DNA of 64,000 nucleotides from contig JALDNG010000477.1 in the NCBI GenBank assembly GCA_024349245.1, positions 124,001 to 188,000 on the forward strand, written 5' to 3'. A program made the translations under genes and the position numbers. The stretch is from Neodontobutis hainanensis (taxonomy: Eukaryota; Chordata; Actinopteri; Gobiiformes; Odontobutidae). The stretch's first letter is position 1. Each line of letters opens with the position of its first letter. This document shows, piece after piece, positions 21,566-35,400 of the stretch. The notes beneath the pieces were generated by a model that was not told the DNA's origin, made no database searches, and saw only the letters and a list, made by a program, of their open reading frames with translations.

Positions 21566-24500
21566 CATGATAAGTATTATTTTTTATTCTCATTGATGGA
21601 AAAATACTTTTCGATTATTTTAACTTATTTTTATCCCCACCATTATAAACAATACTTCGACAAATTACAAAGAAAACAAGAGTTAAAAACAATATCTGTG
21701 CTGTTTAATATCCGTTTATCAACGGATAATGAATTATTGTAAATATATATATATATATATTAAATTTAAATTCAGACTTTTACATTTCTAACTAACTTTT
21801 ATATACAAGAACATATAAATTAAATGGCGAGACTGCGCACAATAGACAGATTAAAAATGACTATACTTAAATTATTTAGTGATAATTTTTGAGCCATTTC
21901 TTTTTTTATAGGTGTCGATTTCCATTCAAATCACTTTTCTCGTTTAACAACATATTTATCATTGAACATGAAATGCCAAATTGGGACTGTGTAGTATACA
22001 TCATGTAAGTATACATGTACAGTGAATATATTCAGTATTAATTTTTCGAAAATATGTTCACAGACATTATTATTGAAATAAATTCGTCATCTTGAATGTA
22101 ATTTTCCTCGTATGCATGAAAAAAAGACAAAAAGTAAATTTATCTTGTCCAAACATTTTTGATATTTTAAAATTAATTTTAATATAATTACTTTTAACAT
22201 CCAGATCTGTTTCATTTTGTCATTTATGAGGTAAATATGTTAAACAACAAAGCTTTAATTCCGAGTTTGTTCATTATGGATGAAGATTGTTCTTGACTTC
22301 AGAATAGATTTTAGATTTGAAAATTAAGTGTTTTAAATCGAAGATCAAACAATATTTACAAATATTTCTTGCGTTTAGCATTTATGGTGTGAAGTCGTTT
22401 TTAAATATGGTTGAAAATTTGTTTTATTCACAGATTAGTAGCTGATAAAACGGTTGAATTCATCCATAAAGGCACCTAATGAGTTCTTATATATTTCTAG
22501 GTATCTTTAAATGTCAGGGTTCCAACTACAAGCAGAAATTCATCCCTAGATTGAGAGTAGACCACATAGATTCATAAGATTTTCTCCAAATAATATTTTC
22601 AATTTCAACTGGGAACTAGATTGTTACAGATTTTTAAGTGAAGAATTCATTGTTTTCTGGGATTTGTGAATAAAAGCTAAAACCTCATGTACCCTTCAAA
22701 CGTAACGACCTTTTAAACTATCAAGATTCTTTTAACAAACTGTGAAATTTGACATTTGGGAATATTTAATTTTGTGCTTTTCAATTAGAAAGAGGAGACA
22801 TCCCATCATAATAAAATTTGGATAACTGACGATGTTTTGCTCGCTTTCATAACACATTTACTTCAAATTTGTTTTCTTGAATTTTTCCCCTGATGTACAT
22901 ACCAGAAATGATATGAGTTTCGTTTCAACATTAACAGTTATCAATTATTAAGCTTATAAGTATGTTTGGATATCAAAATCATTTCCAAGTATGATTTTTA
23001 TTATTTGAACTCAACACGAAAAATGCTCTATTTATTTAAAGTTATTCACATTTCTCGTAAAAATTCCATTTCTGAATATATTATATAAAGTTCATCTCGA
23101 TAAAATGGATATTATAACTTTTATAATGGAATTAAACTAACAATAAACGAATTCGATGTAAGCTGTCATTTTGTGATTAAATTCCATTTATGGTATGACA
23201 GTGTCTACAGAAACGTGGGGTTTGTATCAAAATGCCAAATTTTAGTATTATCTATATTTTATCAATTCAAACTTACTAGGGAGCGTGGATTCATATGGAT
23301 AAAAATTTATCCTTTGATAACATCACAACTAATAAGATATACTATTAATATAAATAAATAAAATTTTCATATAAAATATAAATTTAACATATTTCACGCT
23401 TAGGCGGTTCGTGGTTAGAGAAATTTTAAATCCGAATGTTGATATCTTTACGTGTTGATAACTATCTTATTTAAGGAAGCAATTTCAATAGAATTTTTCT
23501 AAACTCATACTTTTGATTATTTTGAGATTGAGTTTTATAAAGAAAAAATTATGATTTTTTAGAAACAATAATTTATTTTGATATCTTAGAATAACCTTAA
23601 AGATGTTAAAAAAATCTATAGAAATCTCAAAAACAACTTTTTTTTATTTGTAAATTATTAAAAATAAAATTTTATTTAGGTCAATCATTTATGAATGATT
23701 CCAGCGAATAATGCTTATATGATATATAATTTAGCAGAAAATAATTTTATTGAACATAAAAACTCACAATGTAAAAACTAGATAAATAGAAAGAAAATTT
23801 AAACAATACCTTAAACATTCAAATTATTATGAAAACGATATGGAGCGATTAAATGACAATGCAAATTTCGTGTAATTTCACGCTCAAATCCAATCACATG
23901 ATGAATTGTAATGAAAGATTTTAAAGGTCTTGTTAATTTATATATCATTAGTTTTCACGCATTAAGCATCCGAGGTGAAGAAAAAGGTAGAAAGTATTCA
24001 ATTCTCAAGAGGTTCAAAATGTGAAAAAACTTTGACAACTTTCAGACTAGATTAGAAAAAGAAATTCTTTCAAACTATTGAGGAGTTTAAACAGGTTGAA
24101 AAACATCCAATACTCATTAGATAAAATTTCACACATTTTACACTGAAATTTCAATGTTCATACTAGATATGCAAAAATTTTATAAGATTTTTAAAATGGG
24201 TCATATTTATTCTAAATATAATTCTAAAATGCTTCTTGATATAGACTAATTAAGGATTAACTAAATTTCATCCTTATAATGATTGATTTTGCAATCGAGT
24301 ATTTTGATCTGATTTTCGAGTTATATCACCACTTTTATCATCAAAATAAAACCTCATTTTAGAAAGACTTTCAAAATTATATTTTAAATATTCGATAAAA
24401 TTAATATTTTAAGTTTTATATTTTTTTTAATTTTTTGCTTAAATTTATGATTTGATATTGTCTAAAAAATAATTCAAAATAATTTTCATACAATAAATGA

Positions 24501-27500
24501 TCAGATGTAAAATAAGAATTTCGATTGAAGTAAATTTATCGAAATTAAACGTGATTATTTCAAATAAATTGTTCAACTTTAACTATTTATTATTGATTTC
24601 TAAACAATAGTTCATTCTCAATTTGTCTATATCGATAAATATATGAATATTTGATGCGAAAAGATAATAACCTTACAGTCGTCGACCCTTAATCTCAATT
24701 ATCATTTTGAAAATCATTTATTAACGTATACACATACCTTTGGTAAATTCAGACGAAAAATTATTTTGATTACACATTTTACTTTTTGTTGTGATTTTAA
24801 AAACATATACATTACGTAGATTTTGGTGTGAAAAATATTTTTTCAACATTTTCAGTTATAGATTCGAAGAATTTAAAATTTTTTGTTCATAAAAATTAGA
24901 GGTTACATTTTCGGAGAGCTTCAAATAAATGAGCATTCTGCCTAACTTGGAAATCCAATCCTGTTATTTAAAATAATTTTCAACGTATAACGACATAAAT
25001 ATATGTTTGTTAATTTTTTATTTCTTGGTTAAACGATGCTATAAAAGCACCATTGATATCCTTAAAAAATAAATAAAATTCTTGTTTTTATAAATATTAA
25101 TGTGTTAAAGGAATTTTCTCAGATATTAATTCATACCTGTACAAAAATAAAATACATTCGAAGATAACCGCGTTGGTACACCTAATTTGAAAAATTACTC
25201 ATCTTTATTAAGATTTTAAAAATATTTTCGACATTAAAATCTCACAAAAATAACTTTTATTCTGAATAGAATAACGAATACAATTCTAGTCTTATGGATA
25301 TTTAAAAATTATAAGCATACTATCACATAATTTTTTACGCTTGTGGCGATGAATATTCAAACAATAGATAATTTATACCTGAATGAATAAATAATTCTTC
25401 AACAACTACATTTTTCTCATGTCGTTTTTATAAATAATCCAAAAGTTCATTAAAAACTTTTAATTAATAAAACTTATTATTATTTTTCAATTTCATGAAA
25501 ACTTTATGAAAGATGATGTTTAGACAATTTATAAAACCGTATGCCATTTTTATAAATATATTTTCAATCATGAGAGACTTGAAATTTTAACTGTATTGTT
25601 TAAAAACATCAAGATAAGTTCGACTTTTTTCTTCTCATTAACATTGAAATTTTAAAAAATTTAATATCTTCGATTCAGAAAGCATTTTATTCAACGTTAA
25701 ACATTTCGATTTTTAAAATTTCAAAATTGTTGATACTTTTCATGTTTATCAGTTGTAAAGTATCCAAATAACAAAATCAAGTAATTTAGGATAAAATTCT
25801 ATTTTAGCCTAGAATTACATGATATAAAACGAATTCTGGGAAAATATCATAGGATAAATTCATGTAATATTTTTGTGGTCAATAAAATGCAATTTCCTGC
25901 AAAATGATTCTGAGCATAAATTTTTTGTTATATGAGATACATTTTAGATAATTTAAACTTTCTAATTAGACTCAAATTAGAAATGAATAATTGGGAACAA
26001 TTTTCTTTTCAGTTGTTAATTCAACTATAAACAAATGCAAGGCGATAAACAATAAGAGTCGATTTTTCTTGAGATTCATTGTGGCGATAAGGATAAAATA
26101 TTATTTTTTTCAAATAAACAATGTTTGAAAATAGTTTTTGTTCTTCTTGAGACATATTTTAACTCTAAGTTCCATTAAATTTTGACACGTCTCAACATAC
26201 GCTTTTGTATTTTAACTTTGTAAATGACTGCTTTCATTTTTGAGACTTTCACATCAAAATAAAAACTGATAATGAAAAAATGAAAAGTTACCTTCTATTT
26301 TATATTTAGTGATATAACAACTGAAAACTCTACTTTTTCAAAATATTGATATTATGATCACGAAAATTTTCCAAAGATCATCTGAGCTAAAAAAGCATAA
26401 TTTTTATATATTTGTATGAAAAAACGATTCCATTTGAATTTTTGCCAATAAATGTAGGATTCAGCTAAAAATCGTCTCTTTTTCCTTTAGTACCAGTTTT
26501 TGAATTCTTTTTCGGCATGGTTTTCCAGAAAGTTCAAATTTTTAAATGTAACCGGTAAAGTAGGAAACAATTTAATGATCTTACTATCTTGATAAACATC
26601 TAATCATGAGTTCAATGACTTAAAATATAATTTTTTCATCAAAGGAATACTGGTAAGGTAAGGATGGTTCTTTTGATATTTTGTACTCATTCTAGATGAA
26701 AATCAAAAAATATATTTAAATTGTTTTTGAGTTAAACTTTTCAATGGATTAATTTTACAAGCTAGTTCAAAAATATTCTTCAGAAAAAACTCAAAAATTA
26801 ATGATTTTGCCAAATTTTGAAGAATCACATTTATAAAATTCTCTCTTTGTCTCAAAAATTTCAGTTTTGGAAAAATACTAGTTCTGAGCTTTATAAATAT
26901 AAATTTCACATTATTTCTCTTTCTTTAAATTTTAATTTATTTTTCTAAACTTTCTTTCTTGAATTAAGCCATATTTTTCAAACACAAAAATAATTTATAA
27001 GAGTATGAAAATTCCAAAACAATTGAAATCATAAGATTAAACCTTGAAATTTTGACACCAGTGTCAATGGAACTGATTACATCTTTAAAGTGTTTAAGAA
27101 GTTAAGTTTAATGTATGTTGTCAATAATAATATTGTTTAAATTCAATCTTAAAAAAATACTGATGCACTTCTGGACATCAACAAGCAAAAATAAGTCCTT
27201 TGTAGATTTTTAAACTTAACCTTTAGGAATGAGATTTCTGTATGTTTGAATTGGATGAAAAATATGAATAGTTTATCTTTCCTCGTGCTAAAGTTTCAAT
27301 TTTAAAAATAAATTTGTTTGTTTTCAGAGTTTTAAATCAAGTATAAATTCATAACTGTTGGAACCACATTTTTTTAAAAATTCAATACCTTTAACGAACT
27401 ACATTATAACAACCTTATTTCACTTCTTAGAAAATGAATAATAACGGTTTTTAAATAAAATTTTGTTTTAAATGGTGAAAAATCGTTCTTCCATATTCAT

Positions 27501-30500
27501 ATAAATTTTTCAACTTGAGGAGATAGAAAATCTCAGTTTTTTATTTTTATCGATTCTACACAAAAATTTGGAGCAGTAATAAAATTTATCAGAAAAATTT
27601 CACAACTTAGAACATTAGTTTGTGTGCGGTTTAATGGTTAATTTTAATCTTAAAGGCATTTTCTCTGCCTCGTTGAAATTAAGATAACATTTATTAATCA
27701 CTGGTTTAAAAATTCTTTATTAAGAATATCTGTGAATCTGTTCCTATTTTTGATCAACTAAAGGAACAACAAAATGGAAAGTACTCTTTTTTTCGTTCTC
27801 AGGCTAAAATAGGATCATAAAGTAGTTTTGATATCTAATTCACCATTTTTGTTCATTTCTTAAAAATATTCAATCATTCTTATTTAGGAGTTGGTATTAA
27901 ATCCTGCTTTTATAAAATTTATTGATAGATGATGATACGTCTTATGTCTACCGCCAAAATGTTGCCTGTTTGATTTTAGTCCAATTACTATTTTTTATGA
28001 GAAGCTTATGAGGAAAAATATGCAATACACTATAGTTTACTTCAAATCATTGATTTTTATTAATCAGAAGGTTAATTTTGTGATCAAACCTCATTAAATG
28101 AGTGAATTCAAAAGGAATAATGTGATTCAAATTTCTGCGAAGTTTTTGTTTTTATATTCTAATATGAACAACCAAAATGCTTTATGGCCAAGTAACATTT
28201 GGTTTTTCTTCAAGAAAGATCACAACAAATTTAATCGGAGTGTTTTTTAATCACCATAAGAAGCTATTTTGAGATATTTAAATAAAAACCCCCTTCATAT
28301 AATTTTTGAAAAAACAAAACTTTAAATAAATTTATTTCATCAAACAACATACATAACATGCATTCACAAAATTAGTTTAATATAAATATTATAATGTGCC
28401 AAGTAAATTCCTTGAAGAAGATACAAAACTAAATGATAATATATTTGGTTTTATCAAATTTCAAATCCAAATCTTGCGCCATCTCTGAACATACATACCT
28501 ATTAGCGCAAAAATATAGTCTAAAAGACTGAATTTTGTTCTCACACCAGATTTTCCAAAGTATTCATTAACCGTTTTTAGTATTTCTTTCTAGATTGTGG
28601 GGTCATAACCAACATATTAAAAACAGATATTGCTTGAAAAACGATTTTCACATTTATGTATGAGATGTAAAATGGACAATGGTATTTAATTTACAAAAAA
28701 AAAGAAAAAAAATCAAAATATCTTTCACTTTTTAATTTTTACTACCGTTTAAGTTCTGCAAAAACATAGAAGATTTAAAGTGATTCAAAAAAATAAAAAT
28801 AAAGGTTTAAGATTTTTCATGTCTTTTAAAGGAATCAGAAGGTTATCCTGTTGTTTATCATATAACCAAATTATCACAGTGTATACTCCACAATCTGGAT
28901 ATACGAACTTGTCAAAATGATTAACTGTGAAGTAAACGAAACGTTCAAGCCAAGAATGTCATAATTTCAATAACAGTCTGACAATTTAGTATAACGGCAG
29001 GATGTTAAATTACCTAAATTTTATAAATGATTAACGAACTCATTTTTCAACATGTATGAATAGAAATATTTTATATCCCCATTTTATATAACGTTCTTGT
29101 TTCATACTTGACTATTCTTGGAGGCACAAATAGATTTCATCCTTTCGAACGACATTTACACATAATTCCACAAAAATGAGCAAACAGTCAAGGGTAAATT
29201 TTATGTTGTTATATTTATATTTTGCGTTGTTTATTCAATTTTGTTATGCGTAAAATATGAATTTTGTTATATATCTGAAATTATTTAATTTAATTTATCA
29301 GACTAATTATTTTCAGTTAACAAGAAAAAAGACCATAAAATTATAATATTTTCAAGTTCTGAAAACATCGCAAGATGATAAAAACATTGGTATTTGGAAT
29401 CAATCAAAATTTAAATGTGAAATCTGTATATTCATTTTTTCCTTTATGAAATTACAGTAACAGAAAATACGTTTTTATATCAACGCAATTTTTATTTCTG
29501 AATGATTTTCGTAATTAGAGCAAATCAATAAATATATTAACCGAATAAAAATATGGTGTAATACAGAAACCTTTCCTCAATTGTTCAATAATTGTAAGAG
29601 TGGATAAAACAGAATTCATCTTTTCTCTGATTTAAAAAAATAAAAATCCTAATCACCTTTATTTTATTATTTAAAAATATATCGAAACGAGAGATGTATT
29701 AAAAAAATCATAAATCTAAGCGTTTTTCATAAATGAATGATACTATTAAAATAAGCATAACTTTGTGAGTTACAGGATATCAGAGTAATCACTCCAAAAT
29801 TAAAGTTATAGGTTAAGGATAAAATGTTTTTTATTCAGTTAAGGTTTGAGATTTGCAAATTTTCGTCATGATATAAAATCTTTTGAAAAAATAAAAATCA
29901 AACATTTTTGATAACAATACACGAAGATATTTATGAACGAAAAATTTATTTTGATGTTTAAATTTATTCTAACTACGATTTATGATAATAAATCGATACT
30001 AAAATTTTCACAAGAAAAAATAACAAACTAAAGTAATTGAATGGCGAATAAAAAACTGTTTTCAAGAATTTTATTCCTAAATCTACGTGTTAAAAATCGA
30101 AGAACAAATTAATGTCTTGTGTTCGTGGAGCGTGCGCACAGCTACTGATTCCTACTTTCTTTTTTACCTTTAAATCAACAACTTTTAATTGTATTCTCTG
30201 AAATAAAGTTACCTAATGTTATAAGTATATTTTTCTCAATAAAATAATGGTTAAAACACAAGGATTACATTGTTTAATTCTCGGAATTTTGCAAATAATT
30301 AAAATTACATACACTTCGTTTATGAAGCTAATTTTTATAAATTATGAAATAAAATATTGTTAATCCATGCATGCCAAGTTTACGCCCAAAATTATATGAT
30401 TATTAAGAGTTAACATTGTCATCTAGAAAAAAATACAATTTCTTTAATGATATAATATCATAGCTCACTCTGTCAATTTTTATTTCATAAACGAGAACAA

Positions 30501-30787
30501 GCTTCTAAATTCGTAGATTAGTTTAATACCCATAATTTGATTAGTCTAGATAAAATTTGATACATTATCAAAAATTATGACTCCATATTATTTTTAACAC
30601 CATCGTCAAACTCGGTAAAACATAATTACTATAGCGGGGAAAAACTTACTTGACGTGTTAAAATTCGATAAGAAACGTTTTAAAATATATTTAACCTATT
30701 TCGATTAAATAAAGAATTTTGAAGAATGTATTTTAATTAATCATACTGCAAACTCCCTAATTACTCACCGAGACGAAGAGTTGGATA
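21566..30787. other. Long AT-rich spacer
   Basis: About 9 kb without any readable gene. ORFs are short and have the Phe/Ile/Lys/Asn composition of chance frames in AT-rich DNA. I saw no RNA gene. One small microsatellite is listed separately, and a short GC-richer word occurs near 30128 (GAGCGTGCGCACAG). Confidence 0.4.
21743..21760. repeat. (AT)9 microsatellite
   Basis: Nine uninterrupted AT units about 180 bases downstream of the MULE fossil. Confidence 0.9.
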
Positions 30788-32431
30788 ATGCTCCGAATAT
30801 TTGTTTTTCGTATAAATATCATGCATATGTGTGTCATTTTCTTAATTAATTATATTCTCAAATATGCCTCTTCACCAAATATAGAAGTGCCAAAAACGTC
30901 TAAGAAAACAAGAAAAAATAGAAAACCTAGTTCTGGTGATTCATCATATTTAGATGTTACTTACAGTGTTGGAAGCTTACCTGCTTTGCCTCTTGGTAAA
31001 TTACCGATTTATCATCAAGAAATAGAAGTAAATCCTGACTCAAATGAATCTATCGAAGTCGAGAAATACCCATCTAATGAAATTTTAAATCTAAATAACC
31101 CTGAACCTTTCAGTGAACCAGAAGTTCAGAAATCTGAATTTAGTAAACATCACCTTCATGATCACTCAAGTTCGTATGTGACCAAATCATCATCTTTGAA
31201 AACTAAAAGTAATGTTTCTGAAATACGGGCAAACACTATTCCAGTTGAAATGGTGGGAAATCCTGAAATTTCTTTCGATGATTCAGAGGATGACAGTTCT
31301 ACACCGGTCTCAATACCTGAATTCTCTCAGGTCTTGACATTGTCAGATATTTTGGAACATGATAAATACATGCAAAACTTTTATGGGAAAATAGCTTTGG
31401 CAAGCTTGAAACCGCATTTGAGTTCAGAAGTCGTTGAATCTAGAGAAGAAGCAGATGTACCACTGTCAATAACGTTGCCATCATATGTTTCTGCAACAGA
31501 AAAAACGAAAACTGAAATTAATAAAGATAATAATGTCGCTGAATTAGATGTTCCTGAAACTCATTATCAAGGACGAAATGAACATTTACCCTCTCACAAT
31601 TTCAGAGAAAATTTAAAAACAGTTCGAATTGATGCCGAAGCTGCAAAGAATTATCGTATACGTGTGTTCGTCAAAAAATTGGGGACAAAAGATGTTCCTA
31701 TGAACGGTATTGTTCAAAATAATGGTATTATGGAACTATTATGTTTTAGATGTGAACCAAATACAGAATTCATTTGTACATCAACCTGAACCAACCGATC
31801 CATTGATTTCTGTTTTCGAAACTGGGACTTTGCATGAAGAAAAGAAATTAACTGAATTTCAAAAACCTAAAGTTAAGCGGATGAAATTAGAGCAATCATC
31901 TCCACTTATTCACGGAAATTATGATTTGTTCAGGGTAGCTTATTTAAACTCTCTCGCTGTAAAGAACCCAGAAGATATATTTTTGCGTTAAAACACAGTG
32001 GAAATGTTTCTTTTCGAAAGTTTCTACCTCACATGTCAGTTGGTATGAAACAGCCAGAAAAAGAGCTCGATGAAAATATTTCAAAAAATCATCGTCGTAT
32101 TACCATATATCTCGAGGAGCTTAAAATTAAACTTCACGATCAGGATGAAATAAATTTCTTTGATTTATTAATTCATGGACTCTCTTATATAGGCGTGGAT
32201 TTTCACACGAATAAAAATATAGTTCCAATCCCGATCTCTCTATTCACAGCTGAAAGAATACTTGACCGTTTTAGAGGGTTAAAAATAGAAATCGACAGTT
32301 GTAGTTCTCATTTTCCTCTTGAAGTTGTTATTGAAAGGACCAAAGTAGAAGGTTTTATTGAATGCGTTACACCTCTGTTGAGAAGCAATATCAAAACAAG
32401 TTCTTCAGTAGGCTTATTTCCTGAAATCTAG
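30788..32431 (+). pseudogene. Unidentified protein gene, about 545 codons, with two frameshifts
   Basis: Three long frames follow each other: 30788-31789, 31710-31991 and about 31985-32431. The first shift lies near 31765-31785. The second is at a T run (about 31980-31984), where one more T would join frame two to three, which stays open upstream of its first ATG. The shifts are opposite in sign. The middle segment is open only in its own frame, so all three look like real coding sequence. The N-terminus ('MHMCVIFLINYILKYASS') could be a signal peptide. Next come a basic stretch (KKTRKNRK), a long Ser/Glu/Asp-rich region with an acidic 'DDSEDDSS' and a second basic stretch (KVKRMK). The C-terminal part is more globular ('INFFDLLIHGLSYIGVDF', 'FPLEVVIERTKVEGFI'). 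I recognise no family. It may be a recent pseudogene, or a functional gene with assembly indels. Confidence 0.6.
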
Positions 32432-35400
32432 ATTTGCAAACTTCATTTTAAAAATTGTTTAAAATATTGCCAAAGTTGCGTCCATTTCTTTTATACCGCG
32501 TACCTTTCAAGATATCAAAATATTATAGTGCTTATACCACAAGTATACTTTTAATGAAAATTTAGTTCTCACTTAATAATGAGGTAACTAGACAAATTAA
32601 TGATTCGTGTCATTAGTTAATAGACTTACAAGGATTATTAAAAGACATTTAATTTATTGTCAATTGATTTAATAAGAATTTTACGTTTAAAATAAATTCT
32701 TTTTCAAAGTTAAAAAATGATGATTTTTGAACTCAATTTTCTTATTTTTCTTTACTATTTATTGTTAATGTTTAAGTACAACCTACATTTATAAATATTT
32801 ATTTGGCCTCTTATTGTGAAATAAAAAATGAAGAGAATAAAATTATAGAATTTAAGTGTATAACTAGTTAATAATTTCAAAAAGTGACATTTTTAAATCA
32901 ATGGGAGGGTCTTTATTGAGTCATAATAGGATATTAGGTAAGTTTGTGAATTTCATCATTTTTACCAAAATAGTAAGAATAAGGGGAAATGTGGTAAGGT
33001 TAGCTGAATGGAAGAACTAACGTGTGTTTTTTGAGATTATTCTCTGGTTAATATCGAGTACTTTTTTCGTCGTATATCTGAAAATTAATCATTCATATTC
33101 TAAAACAAATGCAATACGAGTGCTAGTTAAGCAATTTCACCAATTTACGAAAATGCACGAAAAAATGAATTTTTATGGAATTAGATTTTACCACTGATAA
33201 CAGTTGAATTTCAGACTATTTTAGAGTTTTCATACGTTCACATCTTGTGATTTTATATTATTATTTCGCAGTGACTTTAAATAAATTTTTAAACAGTTTT
33301 CTTTTAAACTCATTGAGATTTCCATTTATTTTATTGCACTCTCAAAGTGATTTGTTTGGTCCATCTATATATTTCATAAGTGATAACTCAGATCAAATTC
33401 TACTTCAAAAAGGCAAATTCATCTCATCTTACAGCTATGTATTTGTCAGTTTAACAAACAGGTTGAAAATAGTATGAACACACAAAAGTTCAAAACAAAT
33501 ATTTTTTATTGAATTTAAGTCAAAATAAAAATTTTTATTATCTAATGAACTTAAATGGATTCTTATTTGTATCTTTGCCGAATATATTTGTGGAAAATAA
33601 CTGAATGGTAGGGTAAATTTTTTCTGTTAATTAAACAGACAGAGCATAATAAAACTATTCTTGAGAAAATTAATAATATTCCTTTTAACTGGCCATCCAT
33701 AAAATTTGGATTTTAGAACATAAGTAAATAACTTTTACCACTATAGACAAGATTAAAAGAGTTGCTTTGAGTCTAACACCAGAGATAAATTACTTTAAGT
33801 AACGATCGAACATCGGATTCCTTGGATCAAATTTTATCAATATTTTTGGTGTTTTCGTAAATTTATATTACTTTGAAACCTTTATCTTTTTAATTAAACG
33901 TTCCTCGACTTGTAAAATACTCGTATTATATTGACTTATATGTAAGAGGATATTTAATGAAGAAAAGATACCAAATTTCGTGTTATTTTTTTTCTAAAAC
34001 CCTGACTTTCATTGATTATTCCTTTATGGACAAAAATATTTTAGAAAAATCACGAAATAAAATTTTCAACCCATTTCAATAAAATATAAATATCTTCAAT
34101 CTACAATTTCAATAGCTGATCATATTTTTAAATTCTTATGATTCAACCATATTTACATTATGAAAATGTCATCTTTCTTCACAATTGTCATTTAATGCTA
34201 TATTTTAAAACAAAATTTCAATGTTACATTAAGTATTAAATTTTACTGTAAACCAATATTTATTTGTCAAAATTTTAACAAGTTGAATCTTTGAATATAA
34301 AATAAATTAACTTCTTGAGGAAATTTCTTGATCAATGTTAGATGTATGAATTTTAATTTTCACAATATTTCACAGTTGTTTCATCATGCTATAAAGATGA
34401 TATTTCTGAAGAAAACAAGTGTTGCGTTAATATTTAAATAATATTCAATTATAGTGTAAATTTTTCATCTTTATATACTTTCAAGATACTTTAAGTAAAT
34501 ATCAAAAAAAGATACATTCATACTTTGAAGGACGAATTATCTGAGAGAATCTTCTATGTTTTCACCCTTTTATTGGTTTTTAACATTTTTGTTATCATGA
34601 ATTCTAATTCCCTTTGATGATTTTTTTGATATACCGTACAATTAAAAGGCAGATATGATAACCATCGATCAGATTATTCATTCAGACATATGACTATATA
34701 ATGCACACACAACAAAAGAGCTTGAGGTTAAATTTTTATAACTCTTGACAATATAACAATACGAATATTATAATTTACCTTCTTTTACATAATATCTGTG
34801 TCTTAACCAGAGCCGCATCATAGAAATTAAATTGCCACCACTTTTTAAGATTCTCTGAATGGAAAAATATTTAGCTTTATTGAAAATTTTTGAAATCCAA
34901 TTTATTCTATAAATTTTCGTCGTTTTTTGTGTTATTAATCAATTTAATTTTGTAAGCGCAAAATCTTAGAAATGGATCATATCAGCTTCAGTTATTTTTT
35001 AAAATTCAGCGAGAGCTAGTGTTAAAAATCTTTACAAATAAATGCATTCGTGGTGTATGAATTTAAATTGATATGTAAATATCTTATAACGGTTAAAAGA
35101 TATATAGTTAAGACCGCCGAACTTTACGATTTAGTGAATAGGCTTTGATTGCACTATATTTTTGTATTTTTCAAATATAATGAGCAAATTTTAATTTCAG
35201 TAGACTCATAATTTTACCTTCACGATTACCTTATAATTGTAGGTTTAATTTGAAATCATGGATTTATGAATTTTCATTCATTTTTAAATTTACAATCAAA
35301 CTTTTATCAACTTGTAAAAATTCATTTTTATACCTATTGAGTTTCTGAGGGCATAAAATGAGCATTTTATGATTACTTTTAATGAGATTATTAATTTGAA

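Noticed and set aside
21743..21760. AT repeat as a transposon end
   Set aside because: A simple microsatellite in AT-rich DNA; no matching inverted copy on the other side of the MULE fossil.
23390..23450. tRNA gene (GGTTCGTGGTTAGAG)
   Set aside because: Words resemble tRNA D-arm and T-arm segments, but no acceptor stem or cloverleaf can be formed.
33247..33477. 76-codon plus-strand ORF downstream of the broken gene
   Set aside because: Starts at TTG, has spacer-like composition and no motif; probably chance.
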